Positions 61,501 to 64,000 of a stretch of 64,000 nucleotides of DNA are shown here, in pieces. Both the position numbers and the translations under genes were made by a program. The first letter of the stretch is position 1. Each line of letters begins with the position of its first letter. The notes beneath the pieces are model-generated. The model was given only the letters and a program-made list of their open reading frames with translations. It was not told where the DNA came from and did not search any database. Origin of the DNA: Frankia sp. AgB1.9. GTDB taxonomy: Bacteria; Actinomycetota; Actinomycetes; Frankiales; Frankiaceae. The stretch covers positions 463 to 64,462 of the forward strand of contig NZ_JADWYX010000019.1 in the NCBI RefSeq assembly GCF_016786355.1, given 5' to 3'.

Positions 61501-62745
61501 TTATGACAGCGGCTTTCCGACGAGGAACGGCTTCTCCACCGTCACCGTCAGCTTTCCGTCCTTGATCTCGCCCTGCGAGGCCGACTGGTTCTTCACCCGC
61601 GGGATACCCGTGACGCCGGCCGAGGTGAAGTCGATGGGGGCGGTCGCTCCGTGCGTGTCGAACGCGGTCTGCTGGTCGAGCCAGGCCTTGATCTTCACGG
61701 CGTCGACGGCGCCGACCTTGGGAATGATGTCCGCGACAAGCTTGACGCCGAGCCAGGCGTTGATCGCGGAGTCACCGATGGTGTTGGTGATGCCGCCGAC
61801 CTGCTTGCCGTACTTGGCGACGTCGTCCGCGAACGAGCCGATGGCACCCTGGCCGAAGGCCAGGACGATCAGGTTCGGCTGGTTCAGGCTTGAGACCGTC
61901 TGCACGACCTGGGGGGTCAGCTCGATGCTCGGGATCGCCCAGAGCGTCTTGGTCAGGCCGAGCTGGTTGCAGGTCTGCATCAGCGGGGCGAGCTGGCTAG
62001 GGTTGATCGCCGGGACGACGGTGTCGGCGCCGCTCTGCTTGATCTGCAGGCAGGTCGGCTGGAAGTCCGTCGCGGTCAGCCCGAGGCCGAGGTTGTCGAC
62101 CTTGACCGAGGTCGGGTAATAGGTGGCCGAGACCTTGGCGGACGCCTGCGCGACCGCCGAGTCCGCCGAGATGTAGGCGATGTGCTTGCTGGTGGCCGGC
62201 AGCATCTGCGGCAGGATCCGGTAGCCCACGAGCACCGGCTCGATCACGTAGACCCGGGGGTTCTGCAGGTCGGCGGACGCGGCGCCCAGGCTCGACCACG
62301 AGATCGTGTTCGCGGTGTCGAGCGTCGGGAGCAGGCTCGGCTCCTGGGTGCCGTCGTCGCCGGCCATCATGAGGACCTTGTCCTCGACCAGGAGCTTCTG
62401 GGCGCAGACCGAGGCGCCCTGTGGCGTGTTGTGGTCGTCGCAGACGTCGATCTCGACCGGGCGGCCGAGGATGCCGCCGTTCGCGTTGATCGAGGCGGCC
62501 GCGATCTTGGCTGCCTGTGCGACGTACGGCTGGGAGACGGCGTTGGTCTGGATGCCGGTCATCAGACCGAGCTTGATCGGCGCGCCGGTGGGCTTCGGCG
62601 CCGTCGTGCCGCCGGAGCTGGCGGACCCACCGCCGGACGAGCCGCCGCAGGCCGCGGCGACGAGTGTGACGCCCAATAAGGCGGCGACCAGCTGGGTACG
62701 TGGAATTCGTTTCTGCCGGCCGTCGGCCCGCCTGATGACTGACAT
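61501..62745 (-). CDS. ABC transporter substrate-binding lipoprotein (branched-chain amino acid type)
   Basis: A 414-aa periplasmic-binding-protein family 6 lipoprotein. The signal peptide (LVAALLGVTLVAAACGG) ends in a lipobox with Cys33, then a Gly/Ser/Thr linker precedes two Rossmann-like lobes (KLGLMTGIQTNAVSQPYVAQ; VIEPVLVGYRILPQML; IVLAFGQGAIGSF). It is anchored outside the membrane and captures a small acid or aromatic compound. No permease gene is adjacent. The only ATPase candidate is 32325-33041. An uptake role for the pathway substrate is plausible. Confidence 0.92.
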   Translation of the reverse strand: MSVIRRADGRQKRIPRTQLVAALLGVTLVAAACGGSSGGGSASSGGTTAPKPTGAPIKLGLMTGIQTNAVSQPYVAQAAKIAAASINANGGILGRPVEIDVCDDHNTPQGASVCAQKLLVEDKVLMMAGDDGTQEPSLLPTLDTANTISWSSLGAASADLQNPRVYVIEPVLVGYRILPQMLPATSKHIAYISADSAVAQASAKVSATYYPTSVKVDNLGLGLTATDFQPTCLQIKQSGADTVVPAINPSQLAPLMQTCNQLGLTKTLWAIPSIELTPQVVQTVSSLNQPNLIVLAFGQGAIGSFADDVAKYGKQVGGITNTIGDSAINAWLGVKLVADIIPKVGAVDAVKIKAWLDQQTAFDTHGATAPIDFTSAGVTGIPRVKNQSASQGEIKDGKLTVTVEKPFLVGKPLS

Positions 62746-62877
62746 TCTCTATCCCCTCAACGGTTGACACGCGTGCGTGGAAAAGGCATCGGTTTCCGGA
62801 CGCGCACGGTCAAGGTCGCCGGGGTGGTTCACTCGCCCGGGCGCGCGCCGAGATCCCGCCTGGTCGTTCGGCGGGCC

Positions 62878-62913
62878 CCCGTCGTCGGACCGTCTGGACG
62901 GTCCGACGACGGG
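62878..62913. terminator. Perfect 16-bp hairpin between amidohydrolase and lipoprotein genes
   Basis: CCCGTCGTCGGACCGT (62878-62893) and ACGGTCCGACGACGGG (62898-62913) are exact complements with a 4-nt loop. It lies after the amidohydrolase stop on the minus strand. No T-run follows, so termination would be of the hairpin-only type. Confidence 0.65.
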
Positions 62914-62966
62914 TGAAGAACAGCACCGGGCCGCGCCGCCCGGGTGAAAGGAGACCGCCGGCTGGC

Positions 62967-64000
62967 TCAGGCGATGGTCGCCGGGTCCGCCGGGGTGAAG
63001 TTGTAGACCCGGGCGGCGTTGCCGACCGTGATCTTGTGGACGACCTCGTCGGACAGGTGGCCGAGCCACTCGTTCGCGACCTTGGTCGTGTCCGGCCAGG
63101 TGGAGTCCGAGTGCGGGTAGTCGCACTCGAGCATCACGTTGTCCTCACCGATGATGTCGAGCAGCCGCAGGCCGGCCTGGTCCTCGATGAACGTGCCGAA
63201 GACGTGGTCGCGGAACAGCACCCGAATGTCGGTGTCGAGGTCGAACGACGCCGCGCCCTTCGACTCGCCCCGCTCGTGCGAGGCGTTCATGTCGATGTCG
63301 AACCGGGACGCCCAGAACCGCTGCTTGTCGATGACCTGCTCGGCGCGCTCCAGGAAGTACGGAATCCAGCCGATCGAACCCTCGGAAAGGGCGATCTTCA
63401 GGTTCGGGTACTTCGGGAAGATGCCGCTGAACAGCCAGTCCAGCAGGGTGCCGGCCTGGTTCGCCGCCGCCGAGTAGGCCATGAAAGCCAGCGTCGGCAT
63501 GTCCGCCGAGGTGCGGATCAGGTTCGACGACGAGCCGACGTGCATCGAGACGACGTAACCGGTGTCGTTGCAGGCCCTGAACACCGGGTCCCAGAAGTCG
63601 GTGTGGATCGACGGGAGCCCGAGCTTGGTCGGGTTCTCCGAGAACGCGATCGTCTTGCCACCGAGGGCGGCGGTGCGCTCGATCTCGGCGGCGGCCGCGA
63701 CCGGGTCCCACAGCGGGATGATCATCATGGGGATGAACCGGCCGGGGAACGCGGCGCCGAACTCCTCCAGGATGAAGTCGTTCCACGCCTGGACACAGAG
63801 CAGCGCCAGTTCCTTGTCCTTGGCCTCGTGGAACACCTGGCCGCAGTAGCGGGGGAAGCTCGGGAACAGGAGCGAGGACAGCACGTTGCCCTGGTTCATG
63901 TCCGCGACCCGGGCGGTCGGGTCGTAGCAGCCGAGGCGCATGTCCTCGTAGGTGATCGGCTCGGGCGAGAACTCCTCGCGCGTCTTGCCGGCGACCGCGT
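62967..64000 (-). CDS. Amidohydrolase family 2 metal-dependent hydrolase, 5' end cut by window
   Basis: The visible 344 residues include QVFHEAKDKELALLCVQAWNDFILEEFGAAFPGRFIP, YVVSMHVGSSSN with the barrel His, LFSGIFPKYPNLKIALSEGSIGWIPYF and NVMLECDYPHSDSTWPDTT with the catalytic Asp, a clear ACMSD-type amidohydrolase. The frame stays open to the window end, upstream residues reading AVAGKTREEFSPEPITYED, so the N-terminus and the first metal ligands lie outside. It is closely similar to 24481-25689. An internal ATG at 63941 is not the start because homology continues upstream. Confidence 0.9.
   Translation of the reverse strand, partial: AVAGKTREEFSPEPITYEDMRLGCYDPTARVADMNQGNVLSSLLFPSFPRYCGQVFHEAKDKELALLCVQAWNDFILEEFGAAFPGRFIPMMIIPLWDPVAAAAEIERTAALGGKTIAFSENPTKLGLPSIHTDFWDPVFRACNDTGYVVSMHVGSSSNLIRTSADMPTLAFMAYSAAANQAGTLLDWLFSGIFPKYPNLKIALSEGSIGWIPYFLERAEQVIDKQRFWASRFDIDMNASHERGESKGAASFDLDTDIRVLFRDHVFGTFIEDQAGLRLLDIIGEDNVMLECDYPHSDSTWPDTTKVANEWLGHLSDEVVHKITVGNAARVYNFTPADPATIA

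Overview
The window is very GC-rich, densely packed, and uses many GTG starts (one TTG) and many 4-nt ATGA/GTGA stop-start overlaps. This is the style of a high-GC actinomycete. The mix of genes, with many SDRs, CoA-transferases, LLM flavoenzymes, P450s, DUF35 proteins and an EAD1-domain protein, together with palindromic intergenic repeats, would fit a Frankia-like or related soil actinomycete. That genus is an inference; no rRNA or other marker is present. I see no tRNA, rRNA, CRISPR, transposase or phage gene.

The content is dominated by a large catabolic region for CoA-activated, probably isoprenoid, sterol-like or aromatic, substrates. I count five thiolase-fold enzymes, two of them partnered with DUF35 OB-fold proteins as in Ltp/ChsH2-type retro-aldolases. 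There are also four class III CoA-transferase/racemase genes (one a double-length fusion), one acyl-CoA ligase, one double-hotdog thioesterase, seven SDRs, four LLM flavin monooxygenases, three P450s with one [3Fe-4S] ferredoxin, and two Rieske oxygenases each with a nearby SnoaL/NTF2-fold gene. The set is completed by six amidohydrolases, a flavin reductase, an aldehyde dehydrogenase and a zinc alcohol dehydrogenase. The only transcription factor seen is one TetR (41528-42103).

Layout. 1-5212: thiolase, thioesterase and SDR on minus; LLM enzyme and P450 on plus. 5363-6790: an unrelated archaeal-type ATPase behind its own inverted repeat. 6853-14040: thiolase/DUF35, thiolase, beta-hydroxyacid dehydrogenase, CoA-transferase and ligase. 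14328-15554: a predicted EAD1-transmembrane-PKD protein. 15739-24300: SDR, thiolase-like/DUF35, LLM, fused CoA-transferase, D-aminoacylase-type hydrolase, small hypothetical. 24481-32262: a long minus-strand run (amidohydrolase, flavin reductase, SDR, LLM, AMACR-like, thiolase) and a plus amidohydrolase. 32325-40003: LivF-type ATPase, EthD protein, fused indolepyruvate:ferredoxin oxidoreductase, amidohydrolase and alcohol dehydrogenase. 40403-47171: SDR, ferredoxin, TetR, P450, VOC protein, cupin, CoA-transferase, P450. 47281-54891: an almost gapless minus operon of SnoaL, SDR, Rieske, amidohydrolase, SnoaL, SDR, lone lipoyl domain, E1-beta and E1-alpha. 54964-64000: SDR, sucrase/ferredoxin-like protein, LLM-ALDH-SnoaL-Rieske operon, solute-binding lipoprotein, and an amidohydrolase cut by the window end.

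Two shared promoter motifs tie these dispersed units together. A site close to AGTrnnCGyTCACT recurs about eleven times before catabolic genes. A second palindrome, GCAAG-N6-CTTGC, occurs at three promoters. Six copies of a ~76-bp imperfect palindrome (ends TGATCG/CGATCA) and several short 13-20 bp tandem arrays occupy the intergenic spaces.
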